From assembly GCA_958496175.1 (NCBI GenBank), contig OY292280.1:13020001-13084000 (forward strand): 64,000 nt of DNA. Reading direction: 5' to 3'. The notes beneath the pieces are model-generated. The model did not search any database and was not told where the DNA came from. It worked only from the letters and a program-made list of their open reading frames with translations. Both the position numbers and the translations under genes were made by a program. This DNA comes from Sisyra terminalis. Its lineage: Eukaryota; Arthropoda; Insecta; Neuroptera; Sisyridae. Positions 48,701 through 62,991 of this stretch are shown here, one piece after another (the stretch's first letter is position 1; each line of letters begins with the position of its first letter).

Positions 48701-51700
48701 GCGAAAATTAGCTGTTATAAGGAAAAGTCACCCCTCAAAAATGACCTTTTTTTCAAGCCAATTTGGTGCAAGCGTTTTCACCTCCTTAATTTCCCAATTT
48801 AATTTTCCAAGGATCTAGTGAACCAATGCTTATGATTTTTTGCATAGTGGTTAAGGATGATTTAATTTGTAATATGCAATTCAATTTTGGCGAAACAAAA
48901 CATCCCTTATATCCTTTTTATGCACTCGAAAATTGTCCTTTTTGAAACTTTGAAACGATATTGCGGGTGTTCTTTTGCACACAGGATAAAAATTTTTTCA
49001 CTCCACATCTCACGTAAGGACATTGTTTAATAATCTGTTGCGAAAATTAGCTGTTATAAGGAAAAGTCACCCCTCAAAAATGACCTTTTTTTCAAGCCAA
49101 TTTGGTGCAAGCGTTTTCACCTCCTTAATTTCCCAATTTAATTTTCCAAGGATCTAGTGAACCAATGCTTATGATTTTTTGCATAGTGGTTAAGGATGAT
49201 TTAAGTTATAATATGCAATTCAATTTTGGCGAAACAAAACATCCCTTATATCCTTTTTATGCACTCGAAAATTGTCCTTTTTGAAACTTTGAATCGATAT
49301 TGCGGGTGTTCTTTTGCACACAGGATAAAAAATTTTTCACTCCACATCTCACGTAAGGACATTGTTTAATAATCCGTTGCGAAAATTAGCTGTTATAAGG
49401 AAAAGTCACCCCTCAAAAATGACCTTTTTTTCAAGCCAATTTGGTGCAAGCGTTTTCACCTCCTTAATTTCCCAATTTAATTTTCCAAGGATCTAGTGAA
49501 CCAATGCTTATGATTTTTTGCATAGTGGTTAAGGATGATTTAATTTATAATATGCAATTCAATTTTGGCGAAACAAAACATCCCTTATATCCTATTTATG
49601 CACTCGAAAATTGTCCTTTTTGAAACTTTGAAACGATATTGCGGGTGTTCTTTTGCACACAGGATAAAAATTTTTTCACTCCACATCTCACGTAAGGACA
49701 TTGTTTAATAATCCGTTGCGAAAATTTGCTGTTATAAGGAAAAGTCACCCCTCAAAAATGACCTTTTTTTCAAGCCAATTTGGTGCAAGCGTTTTCACCT
49801 CCTTAATTTCCCAATTTAATTTTCCAAGGATCTAGTGAACCAATGCTTATGATTTTTTGCATAGTGGTTAAGGATGATTTAATTTGTAATATGCAATTCA
49901 ATTTTGGCGAAACAAAACATCCCTTATATCCTTTTTATGCACTCGAAAATTGTCCTTTTTGAAACTTTGAAACGATATTGCGGGTGTTCTTTTGCACACA
50001 GGATAAAAATTTTTTCACTCCACATCTCACGTAAGGACATTGTTTAATAATCCGTTGCGAAAATTAGCTGTTATAAGGAAAAGTCACCCCTCAAAAATGA
50101 CCTTTTTTTCAAGCCAATTTGGTGCAAGCGTTTTCACCTCCTTAATTTCCCAATTTAATTTTCCAAGGATCTAGTGAACCAATGCTTATGATTTTTTGCA
50201 TAGTGGTTAAGGATGATTTAATTTATAATATGCAATTCAATTTTGGCGAAACAAAACATCCCTTATATCCTTTTTATGCACTCGAAAATTGTCCTTTTTG
50301 AAACTTTGAAACGATATTGCGGGTGTTCTTTTGCACACAGGATAAAAATTTTTTCACTCCACATCTCACGTAAGGACATTGTTTAATAATCCGTTGCGAA
50401 AATTAGCTGTTATAAGGAAAAGTCACCCCTCAAAAATGACCTTTTTTTCAAGCCAATTTGGTGCAGGCGTTTTCACCTCCTTAATTTCCCAATTTAATTT
50501 TCCAAGGATCTAGTGAACCAATGCTTATGATTTTTTGCATAGTGGTTAAGGATGATTTAATTTATAATATGCAATTCAATTTTGGCGAAACAAAACATCC
50601 CTTATATCCTTTTTATGCACTCGAAAATTGTCCTTTTTGAAACTTTGAAACGATATTGCGGGTGTTCTTTTGCACACAGGATAAAAAATTTTTCACTCCA
50701 CATCTCACGTAAGGACATTGTTTAATAATCCGTTGCGAAAATTATCTGTTATAAGGAAAAGTCACCCCTCAAAAATTACCTTTTTTTCAAGCCAATTTGG
50801 TGCAAGCGTTTTCACCTCCTTAATTTCCCAATTTAATTTTCCAAGGATCTAGTGAACCAATGCTTATGATTTTTTGCATAGTGGTTAAGGATGATTTAAT
50901 TTATAATATGCAATTCAATTTTGGCGAAACAAAACATCCCTTATATCCTTTTTATGCACTCGAAAATTGTCCTTTTTGAAACTTTGAAACGATATTGCGG
51001 GTGTTCTTTTGCACACAGGATAAAAATTTTTTCACTCCACATCTCACGTAAGGACATTGTTTAATAATCCGTTGCGAAAATTAGCTGTTATAAGGAAAAG
51101 TCACCCCTCAAAAATGACCTTTTTTTCAAGCCAATTTAGTGCAAGCGTTTTCACCTCCTTAATTTCCCAATTTAATTTTCCAAGGATCTAGTGAACCAAT
51201 GCTTATGATTTTTTGCATAGTGGTTAAGGATGATTTAATTTATAATATGCAATTCAATTTTGGCGAAACAAAACATCCCTTATATCCTTTTTATGCACTC
51301 GAAAATTGTCCTTTTTGAAACTTTGAAACGATATTGCGGGTGTTCTTTTGCACACAGGATAAAAAATTTTTCACTCCACATCTCAAGTAAGGACATTGTT
51401 TAATAATCCGTTGCGAAAATTAGCTGTTATAAGGAAAAGTCACCCCTCAAAAATGACCTTTTTTTCAAGCCAATTTGGTGCAAGCGTTTTCACCTCCTTA
51501 ATTTCCCAATTTAATTTTCCAAGGATCTAGTGAACCAATGCTTATGATTTTTTGCATAGTGGTTAAGGATGATTTAATTTGTAATATGCAATTCAATTTT
51601 GGCGAAACAAAACATCCCTTATATCCTTTTTATGCACTCGAAAATTGTCCTTTTTGAAACTTTGAAACGATATTGCGGGTGTTCTTTTGCACACAGGATA

Positions 51701-54177
51701 AAAATTTTTTCACTCCACATCTCACGTAAGGACATTGTTTAATAATCCGTTGCGAAAATTATCTGTTATAAGGAAAAGTCACCCCTCAAAAATGACCTTT
51801 TTTTCAAGCCAATTTGGTGCAAGCGTTTTCACCTCCTTAATTTCCCAATTTAATTTTCCAAGGATCTAGTGAACCAATGCTTATGATTTTTTGCATAGTG
51901 GTTAAGGATGATTTAATTTGTAATATGCAATTCAATTTTGGCGAAACAAAACATCCCTTATATCCTTTTTATGCACTCGAAAATTGTCCTTTTTGAAACT
52001 TTGAAACGATATTGCGGGTGTTCTTTTGCACACAGGATAAAAATTTTTTCACTCCACATCTCACGTAAGGACATTGTTTAATAATCCGTTGCGAAAATTA
52101 GCTGTTATAAGGAAAAGTCACCCCTCAAAAATGACCTTTTTTTCAAGCCAATTTGGTGCAAGCGTTTTCACCTCCTTAATTTCCCAATTTAATTTTCCAA
52201 GGATATAGTGAACCAATGCTTATGATTTTTTGCATAGTGGTTAAGGATGATTTAATTTATAATATGCAATTCAATTTTGGCGAAACAAAACATCCCTTAT
52301 ATCCTATTTATGCACTCGAAAATTGTCCTTTTTGAAACTTTGAAACGATATTGCGGGTGTTCTTTTGCACACAGGATAAAAATTTTTTCACTCCACATCT
52401 CACGTAAGGACATTGTTTAATAATCCGTTGCGAAAATTAGCTGTTATAAATAAAAGTCACCCCTCAAAAATGACCTTTTTTTCAAGCCAATTCGGTGCAA
52501 GCGTTTTCACCTTCTTAATCTCCCAATTTAATTTTCCAAGGATCTAGTGAACCAATGCTTATGATTTTTTGCATAGTGGTTAAGGATGATTTATTTTATA
52601 ATATGCAATTCAATTTTGGCGAAACAAAACATCCCTTATATCCTTTTTATGCACTCGAAAATTGTCCTTTTTGAAACTTTGAAACGATATTGCGGGTGTT
52701 CTTTTGCACACAGGATAAAAATTTTTTCACTCCACATCTCACGTAAGGACATTATTTAATAATCCGTTGCGAAAATTAGCTGTTATAAGGAAAAGTCACC
52801 CCTCAAAAATGACCTTTTTTTCAAGCCAATTTGGTGCAAGCGTTTTCACCTCCTTAATTTCCCAATTTAATTTTCCAAGGATCTAGTGAACCAATGCTTA
52901 TGATTTTTTGCATAGTGGTTAAGGATGATTTAATTTATAATATGCAATTCAATTTTGGCGAAACAAAACATCCCTTATATCCTTTTTATGCACTCGAAAA
53001 TTGTCCTTTTTGAAACTTTGAAACGATATTGCGGGTGTTCTTTTGCACACAGGATAAAAATTTTTTCACTCCACATCTCACGTAAGGACATTGTTTAATA
53101 ATCCGTTGCGAAAATTATCTGTTATAAGGAAAAGTCACCCCTCAAAAATTACCTTTTTTTCAAGCCAATTTGGTGCAAGCGTTTTCACCTCCTTAATTTC
53201 CCAATTTAATTTTCCAAGGATCTAGTGAACCAATGCTTATGATTTTTTGCATAGTGGTTAAGGATGATTTAATTTATAATATGCAATTCAATTTTGGCGA
53301 AACAAAACATCCCTTATATCCTTTTTATGCACTCGAAAATTGTCCTTTTTGAAACTTTGAAACGATATTGCGGGTGTTCTTTTGCACACAGGATAAAAAT
53401 TTTTTCACTCCACATCTCACGTAAGGACATTGTTTAATAATCCGTTGCGAAAATTAGCTGTTATAAGGAAAAGTCACCCCTCAAAAATGACCTTTTTTTC
53501 AAGCCAATTTGGTGCAAGCGTTTTCACCTCCTTAATTTCCCAATTTAATTTTCCAAGGATCTAGTGAACCAATGCTTATGATTTTTTGCATAGTGGTTAA
53601 GGATGATTTAATTTATAATATGCAATTCAATTTTGGCGAAACAAAACATCCCTTATATCCTTTTTATGCACTCGAAAATTGTCCTTTTTGAAACTTTGAA
53701 ACGATATTGCGGGTGTTCTTTTGCACACAGGATAAAAAATTTTTCACTCCACATCTCAAGTAAGGACATTGTTTAATAATCCGTTGCGAAAATTAGCTGT
53801 TATAAGGAAAAGTCACCCCTCAAAAATGACCTTTTTTTCAAGCCAATTTGGTGCAAGCGTTTTCACCTCCTTAATTTCCCAATTTAATTTTCCAAGGATC
53901 TAGTGAACCAATGCTTATGATTTTTTGCATAGTGGTTAAGGATGATTTAATTTGTAATATGCAATTCAATTTTGGCGAAACAAAACATCCCTTATATCCT
54001 TTTTATGCACTCGAAAATTGTCCTTTTTGAAACTTTGAAACGATATTGCGGGTGTTCTTTTGCACACAGGATAAAAATTTTTTCACTCCACATCTCACGT
54101 AAGGACATTGTTTAATAATCCGTTGCGAAAATTATCTGTTATAAGGAAAAGTCACCCCTCAAAAATGACCTTTTTTT

Positions 54178-57100
54178 CAAGCCAATTTGGTGCAAGCGTT
54201 TTCACCTCCTTAATTTCCCAATTTAATTTTCCAAGGATCTAGTAAACCAATGCTCATGATTTTTTGCATAGTGGTTAAGGATGATTTAATTTAAAATATG
54301 CAATTCAATTTTGGCGAAACAAAACATCCCTTATGTCCTTTTTATGCACTCGAAAATTGTCCTTTTTGAAACTTTGAAACGATATTGCGGGTGTTCTTTT
54401 GCACACAGGATAAAAAAATTTTCACTCCACATCTCACGTAAGGACATTGTTTAATAATCCGTTGCGAAAATTAGCTGTTATAAGGAAAAGTCACCCCTCA
54501 AAATTGACCTTTTTTTCAAGCCAATTTGGTGCAAGCGTTTTCACCTCCTTAATTTCCCAATTTAATTTTCCAAGGATCTAGTGAACCAATGCTTATGATT
54601 TTTTGCATAGTGGTTAAGGATGATTTAATTTATAATATGCAATTCAATTTTGGCGAAACAAAACATCCCTTATATCCTATTTATGCACTCGAAAATTGTC
54701 CTTTTTGAAACTTTGAAACGATATTGCGGGTGTTCTTTTGCACACAGGATAAAAATTTTTTCACTCCACATCTCACGTAAGGACATTGTTTAATAATCCG
54801 TTGCGAAAATCAGCTGTTATAAGGAAAAGTCACCCCTCAAAAATGACCTTTTTTTCAAGCCAATTTGGTGCAAGCGTTTTCACCTCCTTAATCTCCCAAT
54901 TTAATTTTCCAAGGATCTAGTGAACCAATGCTTATGATTTTTTGCATAGTGGTTAAGGATGATTTAATTTATAATATGCAATTCAATTTTGGCGAAACAA
55001 AACATCCCTTATATCCTTTTTTTGCACTCGAAAATTGTCCTTTTTGAAACTTTGAAACGATATTGCGGGTGTTCTTTTGCACACAGGATAAAAATTTTTT
55101 CACTCCACATCTCACGTAAGGACATTGTTTAATAATCCGTTGCGAAAATTAGCTGTTATAAGGAAAAGTCACCCCTCAAAAATGACCTTTTTTTCAAGCC
55201 AATTTGGTGCAAGCGTTTTCACCTCCTTAATTTCCCAATTTAATTTTCCAAGGATCTAGTAAACCAATGCTCATGATTTTTTGCATAGTGGTTAAGGATG
55301 ATTTAATTTAAAATATGCAATTCAATTTTGGCGAAACAAAACATCCCTTATGTCCTTTTTATGCACTCGAAAATTGTCCTTTTTGAAACTTTGAAACGAT
55401 ATTGCGGGTGTTCTTTTGCACACAGGATAAAAAAATTTTCACTCCACATCTCACGTAAGGACATTGTTTAATAATCCGTTGCGAAAATTAGCTGTTATAA
55501 GGAAAAGTCACCCCTCAAAATTGACCTTTTTTTCAAGCCAATTTGGTGCAAGCGTTTTCACCTCCTTAATTTCCCAATTTAATTTTCCAAGGATCTAGTG
55601 AACCAATGCTTATGATTTTTTGCATAGTGGTTAAGGATGATTTAATTTGTAATATGCAATTCAATTTTGGCGAAACAAAACATCCCTTATATCCTTTTTA
55701 TGCACTCGAAAATTGTCCTTTTTGAAACTTTGAAACGATATTGCGGGTGTTCTTTTGCACACAGGATAAAAATTTTTTCACTTCACATCTCACGTAAGGA
55801 CATTGTTTAATAATCCGTTGCGAAAATTAGCTGTTATAAGGAAAAGTCACCCCTCAAAAATGACCTTTTTTTCAAGCCAATTTGGTGCAAGCGTTTTCAC
55901 CTCCTTAATTTCCCAATTTAATTTTCCTAGGATCTAGTGAACCAATTCTTATGATTTTTTGCATAGTGGTTAAGGATGATTTAATTTGTAATATGCAATT
56001 CAATTTTGGCGAAACAAAACATCCCTTATATCCTTTTTATGCACTCGAAAATTGTCCTTTTTGAAACTTTGAAACGATATTGCGGGTGTTCTTTTGCACA
56101 CAGGATAAAAATTTTTTCACTCCACATCTCACGTAAGGACATTGTTTAATAATCCGTTGCGAAAATTAGCTGTTATAAGGAAAAGTCACCCCTCAAAAAT
56201 GACCTTTTTTTCAAGCCAATTTGGTGCAAGCGTTTTCACCTCCTTAATTTCCCAATTTAATTTTCCAAGGATCTAGTAAACCAATGCTCATGATTTTTTG
56301 CATAGTGGTTAAGGATGATTTAATTTAAAATATGCAATTCAATTTTGGCGAAACAAAACATCCCTTATGTCCTTTTTATGCACTCGAAAATTGTCCTTTT
56401 TGAAACTTTGAAACGATATTGCGGGTGTTCTTTTGCACACAGGATAAAAAAATTTTCACTCCACATCTCACGTAAGGACATTGTTTAATAATCCGTTGCG
56501 AAAATTAGCTGTTATAAGGAAAAGTCACCCCTCAAAATTGACCTTTTTTTCAAGCCAATTTGGTGCAAGCGTTTTCACCTCCTTAATTTCCCAATTTAAT
56601 TTTCCAAGGATCTAGTGAACCAATGCTTATGATTTTTTGCATAGTGGTTAAGGATGATTTAATTTGTAATATGCAATTCAATTTTGGCGAAACAAAACAT
56701 CCCTTATATCCTTTTTATGCACTCGAAAATTGTCCTTTTTGAAACTTTGAAACGATATTGCGGGTGTTCTTTTGCACACAGGATAAAAATTTTTTCACTT
56801 CACATCTCACGTAAGGACATTGTTTAATAATCCGTTGCGAAAATTAGCTGTTATAAGGAAAAGTCACCCCTCAAAAATGACCTTTTTTTCAAGCCAATTT
56901 GGTGCAAGCGTTTTCACCTCCTTAATTTCCCAATTTAATTTTCCAAGGATCTAGTAAACCAATGCTCATGATTTTTTGCATAGTGGTTAAGGATGATTTA
57001 ATTTAAAATATGCAAATCAATTTTGGTGAAACAAAACATCCCTTATGTCCTTTTTATGCACTCGAAAATTGTCCTTTTTGAAACTTTGAAACGATATTGC

Positions 57101-60100
57101 GGGTGTTCTTTTGCACACAGGATAAAAAAATTTTCACTCCACATCTCACGTAAGGACATTGTTTAATAATCCGTTGCGAAAATTAGCTGTTATAAGGAAA
57201 AGTCACCCCTCAAAATTGACCTTTTTTTCAAGCCAATTTGGTGCAAGCGTTTTCACCTCCTTAATTTCCCAATTTAATTTTCCAAGGATCTAGTGAACCA
57301 ATGCTTATGATTTTTTGCATAGTGGTTAAGGATGATTTAATTTATAATATGCAATTCAATTTTGGCGAAACAAAACATCCCTTATATCCTTTTTATGCAC
57401 TCGAAAATTGTCCTTTTTGAAACTTTGAAACGATATTGCGGGTGTTCTTTTGCACACAGGATAAAAATTTTTTCACTCCACATCTCACGTAAGGACATTG
57501 TTTAATAATCCGTTGCGAAAATTAGCTGTTATAAGGAAAAGTCACCCCTCAAAAATGACCTTTTTTTCAAGCCAATTTGGTGCAAGCGTTTTCACCTCCT
57601 TAATTTCCCAATTTAATTTTCCAAGGATCTAGTAAACCAATGCTCATGATTTTTTGCATAGTGGTTAAGGATGATTTAATTTAAAATATGCAATTCAATT
57701 TTGGCGAAACAAAACATCCCTTATGTCCTTTTTATGCACTCGAAAATTGTCCTTTTTGAAACTTTGAAACGATATTGCGGGTGTTCTTTTGCACACAGGA
57801 TAAAAAAATTTTCACTCCACATCTCACGTAAGGACATTGTTTAATAATCCGTTGCGAAAATTAGCTGTTATAAGGAAAAGTCACCCCTCAAAATTGACCT
57901 TTTTTTCAAGCCAATTTGGTGCAAGCGTTTTCACCTCCTTAATTTCCCAATTTAATTTTCCAAGTATCTAGTGAACCAATGCTTATGATTTTTTGCATAG
58001 TGGTTAAGGATGATTTAATTTGTAATATGCAATTCAATTTTGGCGAAACAAAACATCCCTTATATCCTTTTTATGCACTCGAAAATTGTCCTTTTTGAAA
58101 CTTTGAAACGATATTGCGGGTGTTCTTTTGCACACAGGATAAAAATTTTTTCACTTCACATCTCACGTAAGGACATTGTTTAATAATCCGTTGCGAAAAT
58201 TAGCTGTTATAAGGAAAAGTCACCCCTCAAAATTGACCTTTTTTTCAAGCCAATTTGGTGCAAGCGTTTTCACCTCCTTAATTTCCCAATTTAATTTTCC
58301 AAGGATCTAGTGAACCAATGCTTATGATTTTTTGCATAGTGGTTAAGGATGATTTAATTTGTAATATGCAATTCAATTTTGGCGAAACAAAACATCCCTT
58401 ATATCCTTTTTATGCACTCGAAAATTGTCCTTTTTGAAACTTTGAAACGATATTGCGGGTGTTCTTTTGCACACAGGATAAAAATTTTTTCACTTCACAT
58501 CTCACGTAAGGACATTGTTTAATAATCCGTTGCGAAAATTAGCTGTTATAAGGAAAAGTCACCCCTCAAAAATGACCTTTTTTTCAAGCCAATTTGGTGC
58601 AAGCGTTTTCACCTCCTTAATTTCCCAATTTAATTTTCCTAGGATCTAGTGAACCAATTCTTATGATTTTTTGCATAGTGGTTAAGGATGATTTAATTTG
58701 TAATATGCAATTCAATTTTGGCGAAACAAAACATCCCTTATATCCTTTTTATGCACTCGAAAATTGTCCTTTTTGAAACTTTGAAACGATATTGCGGGTG
58801 TTCTTTTGCACACAGGATAAAAATTTTTTCACTCCACATCTCACGTAAGGACATTGTTTAATAATCCGTTGCGAAAATTAGCTGTTATAAGGAAAAGTCA
58901 CCCCTCAAAAATGACCTTTTTTTCAAGCCAATTTGGTGCAAGCGTTTTCACCTCCTTAATTTCCCAATTTAATTTTCCAAGGATCTAGTAAACCAATGCT
59001 CATGATTTTTTGCATAGTGGTTAAGGATGATTTAATTTAAAATATGCAATTCAATTTTGGCGAAACAAAACATCCCTTATGTCCTTTTTATGCACTCGAA
59101 AATTGTCCTTTTTGAAACTTTGAAACGATATTGCGGGTGTTCTTTTGCACACAGGATAAAAAAATTTTCACTCCACATCTCACGTAAGGACATTGTTTAA
59201 TAATCCGTTGCGAAAATTAGCTGTTATAAGGAAAAGTCACCCCTCAAAATTGACCTTTTTTTCAAGCCAATTTGGTGCAAGCGTTTTCACCTCCTTAATT
59301 TCCCAATTTAATTTTCCAAGGATCTAGTGAACCAATGCTTATGATTTTTTGCATAGTGGTTAAGGATGATTTAATTTGTAATATGCAATTCAATTTTGGC
59401 GAAACAAAACATCCCTTATATCCTTTTTATGCACTCGAAAATTGTCCTTTTTGAAACTTTGAAACGATATTGCGGGTGTTCTTTTGCACACAGGATAAAA
59501 ATTTTTTCACTCCACATCTCACGTAAGGACATTGTTTAATAATCCGTTGCGAAAATTAGCTGTTATAAGGAAAAGTCACCCCTCAAAAATGACCTTTTTT
59601 TCAAGCCAATTTGGTGCAAGCGTTTTCACCTCCTTAATTTCCCAATTTAATTTTCCAAGGATCTAGTAAACCAATGCTCATGATTTTTTGCATAGTGGTT
59701 AAGGATGATTTAATTTAAAATATGCAATTCAATTTTGGCGAAACAAAACATCCCTTATGTCCTTTTTATGCACTCGAAAATTGTCCTTTTTGAAACTTTG
59801 AAACGATATTGCGGGTGTTCTTTTGCACACAGGATAAAAAAATTTTCACTCCACATCTCACGTAAGGACATTGTTTAATAATCCGTTGCGAAAATTAGCT
59901 GTTATAAGGAAAAGTCACCCCTCAAAATTGACCTTTTTTTCAAGCCAATTTGGTGCAAGCGTTTTCACCTCCTTAATTTCCCAATTTAATTTTCCAAGGA
60001 TCTAGTGAACCAATGCTTATGATTTTTTGCATAGTGGTTAAGGATGATTTAATTTGTAATATGCAATTCAATTTTGGCGAAACAAAACATCCCTTATATC

Positions 60101-62991
60101 CTTTTTATGCACTCGAAAATTGTCCTTTTTGAAACTTTGAAACGATATTGCGGGTGTTCTTTTGCACACAGGATAAAAATTTTTTCACTTCACATCTCAC
60201 GTAAGGACATTGTTTAATAATCCGTTGCGAAAATTAGCTGTTATAAGGAAAAGTCACCCCTCAAAAATGACCTTTTTTTCAAGCCAATTTGGTGCAAGCG
60301 TTTTCACCTCCTTAATTTCCCAATTTAATTTTCCAAGGATCTAGTAAACCAATGCTCATGATTTTTTGCATAGTGGTTAAGGATGATTTAATTTAAAATA
60401 TGCAAATCAATTTTGGTGAAACAAAACATCCCTTATGTCCTTTTTATGCACTCGAAAATTGTCCTTTTTGAAACTTTGAAACGATATTGCGGGTGTTCTT
60501 TTGCACACAGGATAAAAAAATTTTCACTCCACATCTCACGTAAGGACATTGTTTAATAATCCGTTGCGAAAATTAGCTGTTATAAGGAAAAGTCACCCCT
60601 CAAAATTGACCTTTTTTTCAAGCCAATTTGGTGCAAGCGTTTTCACCTCCTTAATTTCCCAATTTAATTTTCCAAGGATCTAGTGAACCAATGCTTATGA
60701 TTTTTTGCATAGTGGTTAAGGATGATTTAATTTATAATATGCAATTCAATTTTGGCGAAACAAAACATCCCTTATATCCTTTTTATGCACTCGAAAATTG
60801 TCCTTTTTGAAACTTTGAAACGATATTGCGGGTGTTCTTTTGCACACAGGATAAAAATTTTTTCACTCCACATCTCACGTAAGGACATTGTTTAATAATC
60901 CGTTGCGAAAATTAGCTGTTATAAGGAAAAGTCACCCCTCAAAAATGACCTTTTTTTCAAGCCAATTTGGTGCAAGCGTTTTCACCTCCTTAATTTCCCA
61001 ATTTAATTTTCCAAGGATCTAGTAAACCAATGCTCATGATTTTTTGCATAGTGGTTAAGGATGATTTAATTTAAAATATGCAATTCAATTTTGGCGAAAC
61101 AAAACATCCCTTATGTCCTTTTTATGCACTCGAAAATTGTCCTTTTTGAAACTTTGAAACGATATTGCGGGTGTTCTTTTGCACACAGGATAAAAAAATT
61201 TTCACTCCACATCTCACGTAAGGACATTGTTTAATAATCCGTTGCGAAAATTAGCTGTTATAAGGAAAAGTCACCCCTCAAAATTGACCTTTTTTTCAAG
61301 CCAATTTGGTGCAAGCGTTTTCACCTCCTTAATTTCCCAATTTAATTTTCCAAGTATCTAGTGAACCAATGCTTATGATTTTTTGCATAGTGGTTAAGGA
61401 TGATTTAATTTGTAATATGCAATTCAATTTTGGCGAAACAAAACATCCCTTATATCCTTTTTATGCACTCGAAAATTGTCCTTTTTGAAACTTTGAAACG
61501 ATATTGCGGGTGTTCTTTTGCACACAGGATAAAAATTTTTTCACTTCACATCTCACGTAAGGACATTGTTTAATAATCCGTTGCGAAAATTAGCTGTTAT
61601 AAGGAAAAGTCACCCCTCAAAATTGACCTTTTTTTCAAGCCAATTTGGTGCAAGCGTTTTCACCTCCTTAATTTCCCAATTTAATTTTCCAAGTATCTAG
61701 TGAACCAATGCTTATGATTTTTTGCATAGTGGTTAAGGATGATTTAATTTAAAATATGCAATTCAATTTTGGCGAAACAAAACATCCCTTATGTCCTTTT
61801 TATGCACTCGAAAATTGTCCTTTTTGAAACTTTGAAACGATATTGCGGGTGTTCTTTTGCACACAGGATAAAAAAATTTTCACTCCACATCTCACGTAAG
61901 GACATTGTTTAATAATCCGTTGCGAAAATTAGCTGTTATAAGGAAAAGTCACCCCTCAAAATTGACCTTTTTTTCAAGCCAATTTGGTGCAAGCGTTTTC
62001 ACCTCCTTAATTTCCCAATTTAATTTTCCAAGGATCTAGTAAACCAATGCTCATGATTTTTTGCATAGTGGTTAAGGATGATTTAATTTAAAATATGCAA
62101 TTCAATTTTGGCGAAACAAAACATCCCTTATGTCCTTTTTATGCACTCGAAAATTGTCCTTTTTGAAACTTTGAAACGATATTGCGGGTGTTCTTTTGCA
62201 CACAGGATAAAAAAATTTTCACTCCACATCTCACGTAAGGACATTGTTTAATAATCCGTTGCGAAAATTAGCTGTTATAAGGAAAAGTCACCCCTCAAAA
62301 TTGACCTTTTTTTCAAGCCAATTTGGTGCAAGCGTTTTCACCTCCTTAATTTCCCAATTTAATTTTCCAAGGATCTAGTGAACCAATGCTTATGATTTTT
62401 TGCATAGTGGTTAAGGATGATTTAATTTATAATATGCAATTCAATTTTGGCGAAACAAAACATCCCTTATATCCTTTTTATGCACTCGAAAATTGTCCTT
62501 TTTGAAACTTTGAAACGATATTGCGAGTGTTCTTTTGCACACAGGATAAAAAATTTTTCACTCCACATCTCAAGTAAGGACATTGTTTAATAATCCGTTG
62601 CGAAAATTAGCTGTTATAAGGAAAAGTCACCCCTCAAAAATGACCTTTTTTTCAAGCCAATTTGGTGCAAGCGTTTTCACCTCCTTAATTTCCCAATTTA
62701 ATTTTCCAAGGATCTAGTGAACCAATGCTTATGATTTTTTGCATAGTGGTTAAGGATGATTTAATTTGTAATATGCAATTCAATTTTGGCGAAACAAAAC
62801 ATCCCTTATATCCTTTTTATGCACTCGAAAATTGTCCTTTTTGAAACTTTGAAACGATATTGCGGGTGTTCTTTTGCACACAGGATAAAAAAATTTTCAC
62901 TCCACATCTCACGTAAGGACATTGTTTAATAATCCGTTGCGAAAATTAGCTGTTATAAGGAAAAGTCACCCCTCAAAATTGACCTTTTTTT
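54178..62991 (+). repeat. Satellite subfamily K interspersed in the right part of the array
   Basis: A distinct monomer type carries linked changes: AGTAAACC with GCTCATGATT, TTTAAAATATG, CTTATGTCC, a seven-A four-T tract, and CAAAATTGACC. It appears at 54178, 55195, 56212, 56890, 57568, 58924, 59602, 60280, 60958 and 61975, with a hybrid at 61636, and not before 54178. It alternates with standard monomers, many of which carry CACTTCACATC. The series 55873-58245 is repeated at 58585-61635 with two extra monomers inserted. Confidence 0.85.
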
